Notes: generated by a model not told the origin, from the sequence alone. DNA of 64,000 nt from Nigerium sp. (GCA_016711325.1 JADJTH010000008.1:682001-746000), one strand, 5' to 3'. Numbered from the stretch's first letter, positions 1 through 8,681 are shown. Translations and numbers: made by a program.

Positions 1-854
1 TGCGGGATGGTGAGGGTCCAGCCGATGTCGATCACGTCGGGGTCGCTGAGGCGGCGTCCACCGGGTTGGGTGAGGTGACGGGACGCGTCGGCGATGCGCG
101 GGTAGGCGCGGGCGTCGCCGTAGTGGTCGAGGGCGATCTCGCTGAGGGTGTCGCCCTTGCGGACGGTGTAGCTCGTGTCCGGGGAGGCGGCCGTGCGGGA
201 CGCCGAGGTGGGCTGCTCGTCGTCGGGGAGGTTGAGGGTCCAGCCGGGTTTGAGGAAGCCGTCCCCCCTACCGTCGAGGAGGCGCGTGTTGAGGGCGGCG
301 ATCTCGTCGTAACGGCGGCCATCACCGAGGTGCTGCTCGGCGATGGACCACAGGGACTCCCCCCGCTTCACCGTGTGTCGCCGGACGCCCGCGGCGTCCT
401 CGGCTGCCGGCGTGGCCGAGGTCGCGGCGTCGGTCTTCTCGACGGTGACGCCTGCGACGACCGCAGGCGCGGGGGTCGGCGCGGCGTGGGCGGGCACCGT
501 GTTGGCGGGAAGGGCGACGAACAGAGCCGCGGCGGCCGCCACCAGTTGACGTGCGGCCGACTGCGGCAGGGCAAGTCCACGCAGGTCGGGGGCACGGACG
601 CCGCGCAGGCTGGCGCCCACCTCGAGGAGGATCAGCCCGGCGAGCAGCGCCCAGGTGATCCACCCGATGGTCTTGATCGCGACGAGAGCGAGGCTGCCGT
701 CGTCGCGGCGCAGCAGCAGGCCCGCCAGGTCGGTCCAGGACGTGAGGGTGGGCAGGGTGCCGAACTCGACCTGAAGCAGCAGCCACGGCAGCCCGACCAG
801 GAGGGCGACCAGACCAAGGGTGGCGGCCAGGCCGACCAGGCGTTGCCGGATCAT
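1..854 (-). CDS. LysM-domain membrane protein (3' end outside window)
   Basis: ATG at 854 overlaps the stop of the upstream pilin-like gene by 4 bases; the frame stays open to base 1, so the C-terminus is missing. The visible ~284 residues begin with two or three hydrophobic segments (about 10-28, 55-80 and 105-125), followed by an Ala/Pro linker and two LysM-type modules. The first begins HTVKRGESLWSIAEQHLGDG (about residue 160) and the second YTVRKGDTLSEIALDHYGDA (about 225). LysM modules bind N-acetylglucosamine polymers such as peptidoglycan, so this protein may tie the Tad-like apparatus to the cell wall. In comparable actinobacterial loci such proteins can be very long and carry a transcriptional-activator (BTAD) domain, but that part is not visible here. 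Position at the end of the Tad operon supports a structural role. Confidence 0.8.
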   Translation of the reverse strand, partial: MIRQRLVGLAATLGLVALLVGLPWLLLQVEFGTLPTLTSWTDLAGLLLRRDDGSLALVAIKTIGWITWALLAGLILLEVGASLRGVRAPDLRGLALPQSAARQLVAAAAALFVALPANTVPAHAAPTPAPAVVAGVTVEKTDAATSATPAAEDAAGVRRHTVKRGESLWSIAEQHLGDGRRYDEIAALNTRLLDGRGDGFLKPGWTLNLPDDEQPTSASRTAASPDTSYTVRKGDTLSEIALDHYGDARAYPRIADASRHLTQPGGRRLSDPDVIDIGWTLTIP

Positions 855-1285
855 CGTTCGGTCCCGTTGACGGCACGAACGAGGCGCGCGGTGGATTCGC
901 CGGACACGGTGAGGGTGCCGACGCCGATGCTGCCCAGGAACACCGGGGTGTAGTGGTCGGTGACCTGGACGTGGAGGACGTTCCCGGCCCGGACGCTGAC
1001 CCTGCCGGTGACGCCGGCCCGCGCCAGATAGCTGTTCGCGGCCCGTCTGGCGGCGGCGGTGTCGACGGTGGGGGTCTCTCCTCGGACCGCCTCGGCGACG
1101 GCGACTTCCTCGCCGGCGGTGCGAGCGGCCTGGGCGGCGAGGGCGTGGGCGCGTTGTTGGGCGTGGACGTGACCGCCGAGGTCGACGGCGATGCCGACGC
1201 ACAGGGTCATCGCCACCGTGGCGAGGGCGAGCCACACGCTGACCGAGCCTCGTTCGTCAGGATTTCTGAACTGCACGACTGTCAC
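851..1285 (-). CDS. TadE/TadG-like pilus assembly protein
   Basis: The 144-residue protein starts at GTG 1285, sharing a GTGA overlap with the gene before it. The N-terminus has the motif DERGSVSVW followed by a ~22-residue hydrophobic helix, then a soluble domain with regular beta pattern. This is the layout of TadE/TadG minor pseudopilins. It differs from its three neighbours in having Trp where they have Glu (the residue equivalent to Glu5 of type IV pilins). Glu5 normally pairs with the N-terminus of the next subunit, so this protein may cap or anchor the fibre rather than polymerise (inference). Confidence 0.7.
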   Translation of the reverse strand: MTVVQFRNPDERGSVSVWLALATVAMTLCVGIAVDLGGHVHAQQRAHALAAQAARTAGEEVAVAEAVRGETPTVDTAAARRAANSYLARAGVTGRVSVRAGNVLHVQVTDHYTPVFLGSIGVGTLTVSGESTARLVRAVNGTER

Positions 1286-1710
1286 CTTCCCCGGTAGGTG
1301 TCCAGCGGGCTGGACATGGTGGCGGTGACGGTCTTGGTCCCGGTCAGGCCGGGGACGCCGAGGTCGCCGAGCCGTAGGGCGCAGGTGACGGTGGCGTGGA
1401 CCTGCCCCGGCGTCCCGATGGGGGCGGCGAAGGCGCTGGTGTCGAGGGTGACGCTCGTGGTGGCGCAGGCGAGGTCCTGGTTGGCCAGGCTGTGCCGGGC
1501 CGCGGTGGTGGCGTCCCCGCGGGCCGTGGCGGCGGTGCGGGCGATGGACGCGGCGCGGGCGGCGTCGCTGGCGGCGGCCTGGACGACCTGGGTGGCGATC
1601 GCGATTCGGCCCCCAAGGACGACCAGGGTGGTCAGGAGCAGGAACGCCGGGACGCCGATGACGGCTTCGACGGTGGCGGAGCCGCGTTCGTTGCGGGTCG
1701 GTGGGGCCAT
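1282..1710 (-). CDS. TadE-like pseudopilin
   Basis: This 142-residue protein starts at ATG 1710. It has the N-terminal motif NERGSATVE, then a hydrophobic segment (about residues 16-38) and an alanine-rich helix leading into a small periplasmic-type domain with two cysteines. This matches the TadE family of minor pseudopilins in Tad (Flp) pilus systems, which are membrane-anchored and extracytoplasmic. It sits 30 bases after the previous TadE-like gene and overlaps the next by 4, so it is co-translated with the rest of the Tad operon. Confidence 0.75.
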   Translation of the reverse strand: MAPPTRNERGSATVEAVIGVPAFLLLTTLVVLGGRIAIATQVVQAAASDAARAASIARTAATARGDATTAARHSLANQDLACATTSVTLDTSAFAAPIGTPGQVHATVTCALRLGDLGVPGLTGTKTVTATMSSPLDTYRGR

Positions 1711-1740
1711 GGGTGGTCCTTCCGGGGTGGCGGGGTGCCG

Positions 1741-2124
1741 TCAGGTGAGGCGTTCGACGGGGAGGCTGGCGGATTGTTCGACGGTGGGGGTCCAGCCCGG
1801 GATCAGGCTGAGGCTTGACCCGCGGACCGTGAACGAAGCAGTGGCGGCCGTGCGGGATCCGGTGATCGTGACGGCCGTGAGGGAGTCCCCGGCGGTGTCG
1901 GCGAGGAACGCCGAGGCGGCGGCCGTTCCGGCGGCCGTGGTGGCGTTCTCGCGGGCTGCGGCTCGGGCGCCTTCCTGGGCGGCGGCGATGGCCAGGGTGC
2001 GGGCGTGGTAGTAGACCGCTCCCTGGACGCCGGCGAACAGGATCAGCAGCAGCAGCGGCATCAGCACGACCATCTCGACCGACACCGACCCGCGCTCGTC
2101 GCGGGCGCTCCGGGGACTCGTCAT
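1741..2124 (-). CDS. TadE-like pseudopilin
   Basis: A 127-residue protein starts at ATG 2124. It begins with a short charged stretch, the motif DERGSVSVE, a strong transmembrane helix (about residues 18-40) and a long helical region followed by beta-rich sequence. TadE-family proteins of this size are minor components of Tad pili. It lies 12 bases downstream of the smallest pilin-like gene. The exact role, and whether a prepilin peptidase cleaves it, cannot be told: no TadV-type peptidase is present in the window. Confidence 0.75.
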   Translation of the reverse strand: MTSPRSARDERGSVSVEMVVLMPLLLLILFAGVQGAVYYHARTLAIAAAQEGARAAARENATTAAGTAAASAFLADTAGDSLTAVTITGSRTAATASFTVRGSSLSLIPGWTPTVEQSASLPVERLT

Positions 2125-2136
2125 CGTGGGGAGTGC

Positions 2137-2328
2137 CTAGCTGCCGAGGGCGCTGAGCTTGCCCATGGCGAAGGCGGTGATCGCGGCCACCACGGCGGCG
2201 GCCAGGAGGGCGATCGCGCCGGTGACGATGGCCTGCTCGACGCTGACGCTGCCACGCTCGTTGCGGCGGACGGGCTGCGCGAGCCACGTCTGGAGCATGA
2301 CCAGCACGGCCACAAAGTGGTTGTTCAT
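2137..2328 (-). CDS. small Flp-like pilin candidate
   Basis: A 63-residue protein starts at ATG 2328. It has the motif RNERGSVSVE followed by a single long hydrophobic helix and only a few residues after it. This size and layout are those of Flp major pilins. It lies between tadC and the TadE-like genes, where major pilins are often found. A purine-rich AAAGGAAA stretch lies a few bases upstream. The assignment as major pilin rests on size, motif and position, not on a recognised full Flp signature, so another small membrane protein of the machine remains possible. Confidence 0.65.
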   Translation of the reverse strand: MNNHFVAVLVMLQTWLAQPVRRNERGSVSVEQAIVTGAIALLAAAVVAAITAFAMGKLSALGS

Positions 2329-2362
2329 GGTGGGGTTTCCTTTCGGGGTTGGGTGAAACGGG

Positions 2363-3265
2363 TCAGGCGGTGAACAGGCGCAGCAGCGCCGGGGTGAGGA
2401 GCAGGGCGATGAACACGACCCCGAGCAGGCTGCCGGGGACGACCATCCGTTCGGAGATCTCGTTGGCCTCACCCTGCTCCCCGGTGAGGATCGCGGTCCG
2501 CATCGCGGAGCTGCGGGCGCGGAGGGTGGCGTACACCTGCGCGCCCTCCTCGCCCGAGAGGCGCATGATGTCGGCCAGGTCAGCCAACTCGCTGACGCCG
2601 AGTTCGTCGGCCAGCCCGGTGAGGGCGTCCCACGGCGGTTCGCCGGACCAGCGGGAACGGGCGAGCTCCTCGCTGAGGCGGGTGAAGACCCAGCTGTGGC
2701 CGATCCCAGCGGCGACTTCCATCGCCTGCCTCGGCCCGGAGCCCGCGTTGCGTTCCAGAGCAACCAGGTCCACGTACGCGCCCAGGGCCCGGTTGAACTC
2801 CAGCCGCGCGCGTCGGGCGTCGGAGCGGACGTTCAGGTTCGGCACGAACCACAACATGCCGGCCAGCGCCACGCTGACCAGCACCGGGATCACCACGGGC
2901 AGGGCGAAGCCGAACAGGCCCACCACGGCGACGAACAGGCCGGGAAACACCAGCCCAAGCAGCGCGAACGTGACCTTCTCGCCGTAGTAGCGGGGCAGGC
3001 TGACCCGCACCAGCGCGAGCTCGCGGGTGGGGATCGTGCCCCACACCCCGGCGGGCAGGTGCCGCATCGCCCACAGGCCCAGCCTCTCGGCGCTTGTGGA
3101 CGCCGGCTCCACGGCGGTGGTCCGCTGCTGGCGGACCTGTTGGGGTGACAGGCGGGTGACGACATCGTTCAGATCGGGGGTGGCCGGCACCAGCCGCCAC
3201 ACCGCCAGCACCACTCCGAGGCTGACCAGCGCGCCGGACGCCAGCGCGAGCTGCGCGCCGGTCAC
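2363..3265 (-). CDS. TadC-like type II secretion F-domain membrane protein
   Basis: The 300-residue protein starts at GTG 3265, in a GTGA overlap with tadB. It has an N-terminal membrane helix (residues 5-25), a central pair of helices (about 105-145) and a C-terminal helix (about 280-298), with a cytoplasmic helical domain between (about 150-275) that is typical of the T2SF/GspF family. In Tad systems TadB and TadC form the inner-membrane platform that couples the TadA motor to pilin movement. The tandem TadA-TadB-TadC order here is the canonical one. Confidence 0.85.
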   Translation of the reverse strand: MTGAQLALASGALVSLGVVLAVWRLVPATPDLNDVVTRLSPQQVRQQRTTAVEPASTSAERLGLWAMRHLPAGVWGTIPTRELALVRVSLPRYYGEKVTFALLGLVFPGLFVAVVGLFGFALPVVIPVLVSVALAGMLWFVPNLNVRSDARRARLEFNRALGAYVDLVALERNAGSGPRQAMEVAAGIGHSWVFTRLSEELARSRWSGEPPWDALTGLADELGVSELADLADIMRLSGEEGAQVYATLRARSSAMRTAILTGEQGEANEISERMVVPGSLLGVVFIALLLTPALLRLFTA

Positions 3266-4152
3266 GACCGCACCCCCGCACCGAGGGCCGTGACGCTGGA
3301 GGTGTCGGTGCCGTCGCGCGTGAGGAAACGGGGCAAGGGCTCGCCCAGCGACATCCGTCGCATCCACACCAGCGTGGCGCCATAGACGGTGAGCAGCACC
3401 GCGAGCAGGGCCTGACCCAGCGGCGTCCCGTAGGGCGCCATGATCTGGCCGCTGAACGACAACAGCGCGAGGACCACGACCGTGATGAGCGTGACGTGGC
3501 GGGCGGTCGTGCGCGGCTTCGCCCGGTCCGCTTCGACACGTCGGCGGATGGTGACGTCCTCGGCGACCGATTCGGCCAGTCCCTGCAGGACGCTGGCAAG
3601 CCCCGTCCCGCGACGCCGCGCGCCGAGGATCAAGTAGGCGGCGACGAGATCGCCGGTGGCGTCGTCGAGTTCGTCGGCGAACGCCAGCAGGGCGTCCTCG
3701 GTGGACCAGCGGGCGCGCAGCCGGGCCACCAGGCGCGACACCTCCGGCTTGATCGCCGTCGGCGTCGAGCGCAGGGTCGCGACCAGGGCCTGCTCCAGAC
3801 CCACGCCGACGGTCAGGACCCCGGCCAGGTTGCGGGTCCACTCCGCCAGCGCCTCGAGGCGCGCGATCCGCGCCTTCTCCTCCGGGGCGCTCACCAGCAG
3901 CGGGACGCCGACGAACGCTGCCGGGACCACCACCGCAGCCACCAGCCAGCCGGACAGGACCGCGACCAGCACGCCGACGACCAGCCCACCCAACGCGAGC
4001 AGCCGCGTCCGCAGTGAGATGACGCGCAGCCGGGCCAGCCGCGTCCGGGGCGGACGGGGTGCGGCCGCCGGGGTGGGGCGCAACGAGGCGACGACGCCGA
4101 CGATCCCGGCGGCGATCAGGCCACCGGCCAGGGCGGGGAGCAGGCCGTTCAC
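3262..4152 (-). CDS. TadB-like type II secretion F-domain membrane protein
   Basis: The 296-residue protein starts at ATG 4152 within a 4-base overlap with the end of tadA. It has an N-terminal helix (residues 4-22), a pair of membrane helices at about 52-88, a cytoplasmic four-helix-type region (about 90-215) and C-terminal helices near 220-260. This is the GspF/TadB layout, and together with the following tadC it should make the membrane platform of the machine. Translational coupling to tadA on one side and tadC on the other supports stoichiometric assembly. Confidence 0.85.
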   Translation of the reverse strand: MNGLLPALAGGLIAAGIVGVVASLRPTPAAAPRPPRTRLARLRVISLRTRLLALGGLVVGVLVAVLSGWLVAAVVVPAAFVGVPLLVSAPEEKARIARLEALAEWTRNLAGVLTVGVGLEQALVATLRSTPTAIKPEVSRLVARLRARWSTEDALLAFADELDDATGDLVAAYLILGARRRGTGLASVLQGLAESVAEDVTIRRRVEADRAKPRTTARHVTLITVVVLALLSFSGQIMAPYGTPLGQALLAVLLTVYGATLVWMRRMSLGEPLPRFLTRDGTDTSSVTALGAGVRS

Positions 4153-5678
4153 CGGAGGTGGCCGTTCGCGCGGGCCTCGGCGAGGAAGCCGGACAGGTCG
4201 AAACCGTGCCGCTCCAGCCGCCTGAGCTCGTCGGGCAGGGTGTGCGCGAGCGCGAGCTGACCGTCGGCGGCGTCGAACACGGTGGTGGCGGCGTAGCCCT
4301 TCTCCTTCTCACCGGTGGTGATCGCCACGATCTCCGAGACCCACCGGGTCCGGGACACGCTGCCGTCGGGATGCTCGACGCTGTCCATGTCGAGCTGCAC
4401 GATCAGGTCGATCGTCTCGGCGAGCTTGAGCGTGGCGAGTTCGTGGGTGATCTGAGGGCCGGACTCCATCGCGCAGGTGATCAGCTTCCGCATTGCGGCC
4501 CGCGCGTTCGCGCTGTGCGTCGTCGAGATGGACCCCGACCCGGACTCCATCGCCTTGATCATCTGCCACACCTCCCCGCCGCGGATCTCACCGACGATCT
4601 GGCGGCTCACGTTGAACCGGAACGAGTCGAACAAGGCCTCGCTGATGCCGAACTCGCCGGCGACCCGGCCATCCGGGCCTCGCTCGCCCGAGCCGGTGCG
4701 CGCCTCCCACGCGTGCACAATCGCGTGGCGGTCCGGCAGCTCGTGCAACCCCAGCTCGTACTCCGTCTCGAGGGTGGCGATCGCCTCGGTGCGGCCAAAC
4801 TCGCCACACAGGGCGCGGGCCATGGTCGTCTTGCCGAACCCCTGCGCTCCACACACCACGATCGACAGACGTCCGCGAACCGCCGCGCGCAGGAACGACG
4901 CCGCGATGGGGCTGAGCGAGCCTCGGCCGACCAGGTCGTCCAGGGACACGTGGGTGAGCCGGTGGCGGCGGATCACCACCGAAGGCCGTGGTGTCACCCA
5001 CGCCGTCGCCGCCAGGCGGGAGCCGTCGTCGAGGCGCAGGTGCAGCTTGGGTTGGGCTTCGCTGAACGGCCGGGCTGACACCTCCGACCGCGACGCAAGG
5101 AAGGCGAGGAAGTCGATCAGTTCCTGGTCGGAATCGGCGACCGGCGGGCCCTCGATGAGGTTGCCGTCGAGCAGCTCGAGCCACACGTGGTCGTGGCCGG
5201 TGATGATGATGTTCTCGACCCGGTCGTCCTCGATCAGGGGCTGCAGTCGCCCCATGCGGAACAACGCGTTGAAGACCGCTCGGGCGAGGGCGTCCTGCTC
5301 GGCCAGGGTCCACGACGGCTTGCCTGCGGTCACCGCCTCGGCGGCCATCGCTTCGAGCAGCTCCAGGATGATCGAGCGTCCCAGGGCTTCCTGAGCAGGC
5401 CGGTCGGTGGTGACCCGGTCCTCGGCCAGCGCCTTCGTCAACTGTTCGGAGGCCTGCGACCGCAGCGTCGCGACCAGCTTCCAGTCGAGCGCGGACTCCC
5501 GGGGGGAAACGGTCGGGCCGGTGGCGTCCACGAGGTGCCTGCCGAACGACGACCGGACCCGGCCGGGACGCCCTGCGGCGACGTCGTCGACAACGTGGGG
5601 GGCGGTGCGGCGGGCACGGGACTCGAACAGGGGCAGCGATCGCGGATCGACGCGCGGGATCTCGTCGTGCAGGGTCAT
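4149..5678 (-). CDS. TadA/CpaF-family secretion ATPase
   Basis: This 509-residue hexameric motor ATPase powers pilin assembly or secretion from the cytoplasmic face. Visible motifs are a Walker A GAQGFGKT at residues 277-284, a Walker-B-type VGEIRGGE near 362 and a His box STTHSANA near 385. An N-terminal region of about 140 residues precedes the core. All key motor residues are intact, so the machine is probably active even though its TadZ-like partner has lost its P-loop. The start at ATG 5678 overlaps the preceding stop by 4 bases; a longer upstream reading frame exists but is out of register with the tight operon spacing. Confidence 0.92.
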   Translation of the reverse strand: MTLHDEIPRVDPRSLPLFESRARRTAPHVVDDVAAGRPGRVRSSFGRHLVDATGPTVSPRESALDWKLVATLRSQASEQLTKALAEDRVTTDRPAQEALGRSIILELLEAMAAEAVTAGKPSWTLAEQDALARAVFNALFRMGRLQPLIEDDRVENIIITGHDHVWLELLDGNLIEGPPVADSDQELIDFLAFLASRSEVSARPFSEAQPKLHLRLDDGSRLAATAWVTPRPSVVIRRHRLTHVSLDDLVGRGSLSPIAASFLRAAVRGRLSIVVCGAQGFGKTTMARALCGEFGRTEAIATLETEYELGLHELPDRHAIVHAWEARTGSGERGPDGRVAGEFGISEALFDSFRFNVSRQIVGEIRGGEVWQMIKAMESGSGSISTTHSANARAAMRKLITCAMESGPQITHELATLKLAETIDLIVQLDMDSVEHPDGSVSRTRWVSEIVAITTGEKEKGYAATTVFDAADGQLALAHTLPDELRRLERHGFDLSGFLAEARANGHLR

Positions 5679-6484
5679 CGGACACCTCCAAGGCTGGACT
5701 GGGCGGCGCGGGTCAGCCAAGCCAACGCGGACGCCGGACGGCGCGTCCCGGTGGCGGCGACCGCCCGGATGGACTCGCCGGCCGCGGCGAGGCTCGCGCG
5801 CAGCGTGCCTCGCTTGCCGAACGTCCCGTGCGAGCGGGACAACACCGCCGCCGAGCGGCGGTCCCACGCCAGCGACGCCACGAGCGGCAGGCCCAACGCG
5901 TCACTGACCTCGCGGCCGCTGTACGGGTGGCCCTCACCCACGACCAGCAGCCCGACCCGGGTCGGCGTGGCCTCGGTCCGCTCCCGCAGGGTCTGCGCCC
6001 ACGAGGTGGCCGCGATCACCGCGGGCAGGGTGCTGCGCGTCAACAGCAGGGTCAGATCCGCCCCGAACAGCAGCGGGGTCGGGGAGCCGTCCAACCCGAG
6101 CCGACCACAGTCCACCAGCACGTCCTGGCCTGTCGACTCCAGTTCCCGAAGCGCCTCCAGCAGGGCCGGCCACAGGGCGGCCAGGCTGCCGGCCTGCGCG
6201 TGCGAGCGGGTGCCCGGCAACAGCCTGGCCTGTGACTCCGGCAGGTCGACGAGCTGGTGCGGGAGCTCGGCGGCGACCAGGTCCTCGCGCTGGGCCATCG
6301 CCAACTCGATCAGTCCGCCGGAGTGCGGCAGCTGGCCCTGGAAGAAGCCGGCCAGGATCCCCGAGCCGCCCGTGGGGTCTGCCTCCACCAGCAGCACCGG
6401 ACGCGGCCACGCCAACGCCAACCCGAGCGCGGTCGTCGTCACCGCCCCCGGACCGGAGGCGGCGGTCAGGCAGATGATCGCCAT
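5675..6484 (-). CDS. TadZ-like ParA/MinD-fold protein with degenerate P-loop
   Basis: This 269-residue protein has the ParA/MinD fold pattern: an N-terminal strand, a P-loop-like turn, LLVEADPTGGS near residue 31 (the Walker A' region) and later strands ending in TRVGLLVVGEG. In Tad systems TadZ/CpaE proteins of this family place the machine at the pole or focus it in the membrane. The P-loop reads SGPGAVTTTA (residues 10-19): the invariant lysine is replaced by valine and the signature lysine by serine, so ATP hydrolysis is unlikely. Some TadZ proteins are known to be degenerate. Position immediately before tadA supports the call. Confidence 0.75.
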   Translation of the reverse strand: MAIICLTAASGPGAVTTTALGLALAWPRPVLLVEADPTGGSGILAGFFQGQLPHSGGLIELAMAQREDLVAAELPHQLVDLPESQARLLPGTRSHAQAGSLAALWPALLEALRELESTGQDVLVDCGRLGLDGSPTPLLFGADLTLLLTRSTLPAVIAATSWAQTLRERTEATPTRVGLLVVGEGHPYSGREVSDALGLPLVASLAWDRRSAAVLSRSHGTFGKRGTLRASLAAAGESIRAVAATGTRRPASALAWLTRAAQSSLGGVR

Positions 6485-6490
6485 CGAGGC

Positions 6491-7168
6491 TCACCGCTCC
6501 CGTGAGTCGAGCACCAGGGCGACCTTGCCCGTGGCCGCGCGGGCCGCGAGGTCGGCGGCCTTGTCGGCGGGCACGAGGACGTCGACGATGGTCTGGTCGC
6601 CGGCCTCATCGGCGTGGACACCCACCACCTCGGCCGGGATCGTCACCGGGGCGCCGGACACCTCGCCCTGCTGTCCCGGGGTCTGCACGACCCGCACCGC
6701 GTCACCCGGGGCAATGGGCTCGGCCGGCAACATCCCGGACGCCAGGCCGACGCCGACCACCGACGTGCCCTTGGCGGGCAGGACCGTGGGGGTGAGTTCA
6801 TCGGGACCCAGCAGGCCGCCGGCGGCAAGGTCGAGAGCGGCGCGCTGGCCGGCGACCGCGTCCAACTGGGCCGCGGGGACGGTCCGGACCGCAGGGTCGA
6901 CCCCGACCCGGACCACCATCAGGTCGTCGCGGTCGATGACCTCGCCGCGGTGCACCAGCGTGCGGACCGCCAGTACCTCCGTCGTGCTGCCGGCCGTCGA
7001 CCACAGCCACAGGCCGAGCATGGAGCCGAGCACGATCGTGGCGACCGACACCAGCGCTCCGACCGGACGACGCCGCAGCTTCGGCGGCGCCCCCGTGGGG
7101 TTCGGGGGCTCGATCGAGGGAGACGGCACCGGACGCGTCCGGCCGTTGGGCTTGGTGACGACAGACAT
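6491..7168 (-). CDS. SAF-domain (CpaB/RcpC-like) membrane protein
   Basis: The 225-residue protein starts at ATG 7168. It has a short Pro-rich cytoplasmic tail, one membrane helix (about residues 36-57), then a SAF module beginning LAVRTLVHRGEVIDRDDL, as in CpaB/RcpC and flagellar FlgA proteins. CpaB-type proteins sit in the envelope of Tad systems. A second beta-rich part (about 140-215) follows. It lies 6 bases upstream of the TadZ-like gene. Function inside a Gram-positive envelope is inferred only from family and position. Confidence 0.8.
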   Translation of the reverse strand: MSVVTKPNGRTRPVPSPSIEPPNPTGAPPKLRRRPVGALVSVATIVLGSMLGLWLWSTAGSTTEVLAVRTLVHRGEVIDRDDLMVVRVGVDPAVRTVPAAQLDAVAGQRAALDLAAGGLLGPDELTPTVLPAKGTSVVGVGLASGMLPAEPIAPGDAVRVVQTPGQQGEVSGAPVTIPAEVVGVHADEAGDQTIVDVLVPADKAADLAARAATGKVALVLDSRER

Positions 7169-7221
7169 GGAACTCGCTTTCGTGGAGGGTGAGGCACGGG
7201 GGGTGTGCGAGATCGAGCGGG

Positions 7222-8133
7222 TTACCCGGTCGTGAGGACCTGCAGCTCGCCGATCGTGATGACCGCAGAGTCGGTCAGGCTGATCGGGATGGTCCCGGAG
7301 GCCCCCATTCCTGACCAGGACACTGACCACTGCGACTCGGCTCGAACGGTGTAGGTGCCCTGCTTGCGGTACCTGTGTCCGCAGGTGGGCGAGTCGGATT
7401 TGCCGAACCGGTTCTGATACTCGGTGCCGGGCCCCGTGCAGACGACCACGCTGCCGTCGCCGAGCTGCCAGCGGACGTGTCGGACCTTGGCGGTCGCGGT
7501 GACGGTGACCCCGCTCGCTGAAGCGCTCCGGGTGATCGGACCCCAGGAATGCTGGTCGGGGCTCTCCGCCCACAGCCACACCGGCATCCCGACCAGCCCT
7601 ACGGATCCCGGCCTGTCCTCGGGAACGATCCCGATCGTGACTGGTCGCAGGTTCATGCGTGCAATCGCGGTCTGCGCCAGCACGGCCGGGTCCGGCCCAG
7701 CGGGCGCGGCAGCTGACCAGAAGATGTAGAGGCGCCCCCCGAATCGGCCCGAGCGGGGCAACGAGCAGTCGTAGATGGCACCCTCGGTCCTGCCCTCCCA
7801 CGCGGCGGCCGCGGCGGCCGGCTGCGGCACCGTGAGTTGGACGTAGCAGCCTCGCGCGTCGGACCACCAGCCGAGGTCCGGGTCGTGGCAGGGCATGGGG
7901 ATCGAACCGAACGCACAGCTGCGCGGCTCGCTGGACCCGCTCCCGCTCCGGCTTGGTCGGTCGGACGCGGGGTTGGCCGCCCGGCCCGGATTGCTGGCCG
8001 TGATCTTGCACTGACGGCCGTCCCAGTGGGCGTCTCCCCCGCAGTCCACGGGAGGGCCGGCCGCAACAGCCGGAGCGTGGCCAAGAAGAAGCGCGCCGAG
8101 GGTCAGGACGGCTGCTAGCCCCCGCGTCAGCAT
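7222..8133 (-). CDS. secreted PKD-like protein
   Basis: ATG 8133 gives a clean signal peptide (about residues 1-25, ending APAVAAG), and this start overlaps the lipoprotein gene by 7 bases. The mature protein of about 278 residues has six or more cysteines, a Trp-rich middle and a C-terminal PKD-like unit. That unit reads RWQLGDGS ... CGHRYRKQGTYTV ... W-V-W, a pattern repeatedly seen in actinobacterial secreted proteins of Tad-like gene clusters. PKD folds mediate surface protein or carbohydrate contacts. It may be an exported cargo, adhesin or envelope part of the machine; no enzymatic motif is visible. Confidence 0.7.
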   Translation of the reverse strand: MLTRGLAAVLTLGALLLGHAPAVAAGPPVDCGGDAHWDGRQCKITASNPGRAANPASDRPSRSGSGSSEPRSCAFGSIPMPCHDPDLGWWSDARGCYVQLTVPQPAAAAAAWEGRTEGAIYDCSLPRSGRFGGRLYIFWSAAAPAGPDPAVLAQTAIARMNLRPVTIGIVPEDRPGSVGLVGMPVWLWAESPDQHSWGPITRSASASGVTVTATAKVRHVRWQLGDGSVVVCTGPGTEYQNRFGKSDSPTCGHRYRKQGTYTVRAESQWSVSWSGMGASGTIPISLTDSAVITIGELQVLTTG

Positions 8134-8681
8134 GTGCCGAGAACCTCGTCCTGGTCGACCCGCATGACGGCTGAGCGTTCCACGACCGTCGAGCGATGGA
8201 GGAACCGGTAGGGGGGCACTGTCACCGACTTGCCTGTGCTGTCGACCAGCTTCGTCTTGCTGGTGTCCACGCAAGCGGTGACGGTCCAGGTGGGGAGGGC
8301 CTCGGCCGTGTCCTTGCCTCGCTCGGCTGACTTGAACTCCACCACGGACGACCCCGAGCCGGTGAGCTGCTCCAGGCGGTAGCCGGTCAGGTTCTTGCGG
8401 AAGAAGTCGAGCGCGGCTCCAGAGGCGACGGAGTCCAGGTCCTGCAGCGAGGCCTGGGGATCATTGGTGAGGCGGTCGACCACGTCCCACAGCTGGCCGA
8501 CGGCCTGCTTGGCGTTGGCCAGGTCCTGTTCGGCCGACGACAGGGTCGTCGACGTGGGGTTCGGGGTCGAAGTGGCCGAGGCCGCCGACGGGGTCTGCGT
8601 GGGGGTGCCGGTGCAGGCGACAGCTGCGGGGGCCAGAGCGAGGGCGAGCAGAATGCTGCCGAGGCGCTTGGTGATCGACAT
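8127..8681 (-). CDS. predicted lipoprotein, first gene of the Tad-like operon
   Basis: This 184-residue protein has a signal sequence ending in a lipobox (AAVAC, cysteine at residue 23), followed by a Ser/Thr/Pro linker (to about 48), a helical region and a compact beta-rich C-terminal domain with NTF2-like feel; no family was identified with certainty. The ATG is preceded by a strong GGGAGA ribosome site. It is the first gene after the shared upstream element at 8698-8732, so it opens the Tad transcription unit. The role is unknown; an extracytoplasmic membrane-anchored subunit is the simplest reading. Confidence 0.7.
   Translation of the reverse strand: MSITKRLGSILLALALAPAAVACTGTPTQTPSAASATSTPNPTSTTLSSAEQDLANAKQAVGQLWDVVDRLTNDPQASLQDLDSVASGAALDFFRKNLTGYRLEQLTGSGSSVVEFKSAERGKDTAEALPTWTVTACVDTSKTKLVDSTGKSVTVPPYRFLHRSTVVERSAVMRVDQDEVLGTC

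Noticed and set aside
5187..7235. 682-codon plus-strand frame across tadA, the TadZ-like and SAF genes
   Set aside because: It spans three well-supported minus-strand genes and has Ser/Arg-rich nonsense composition.
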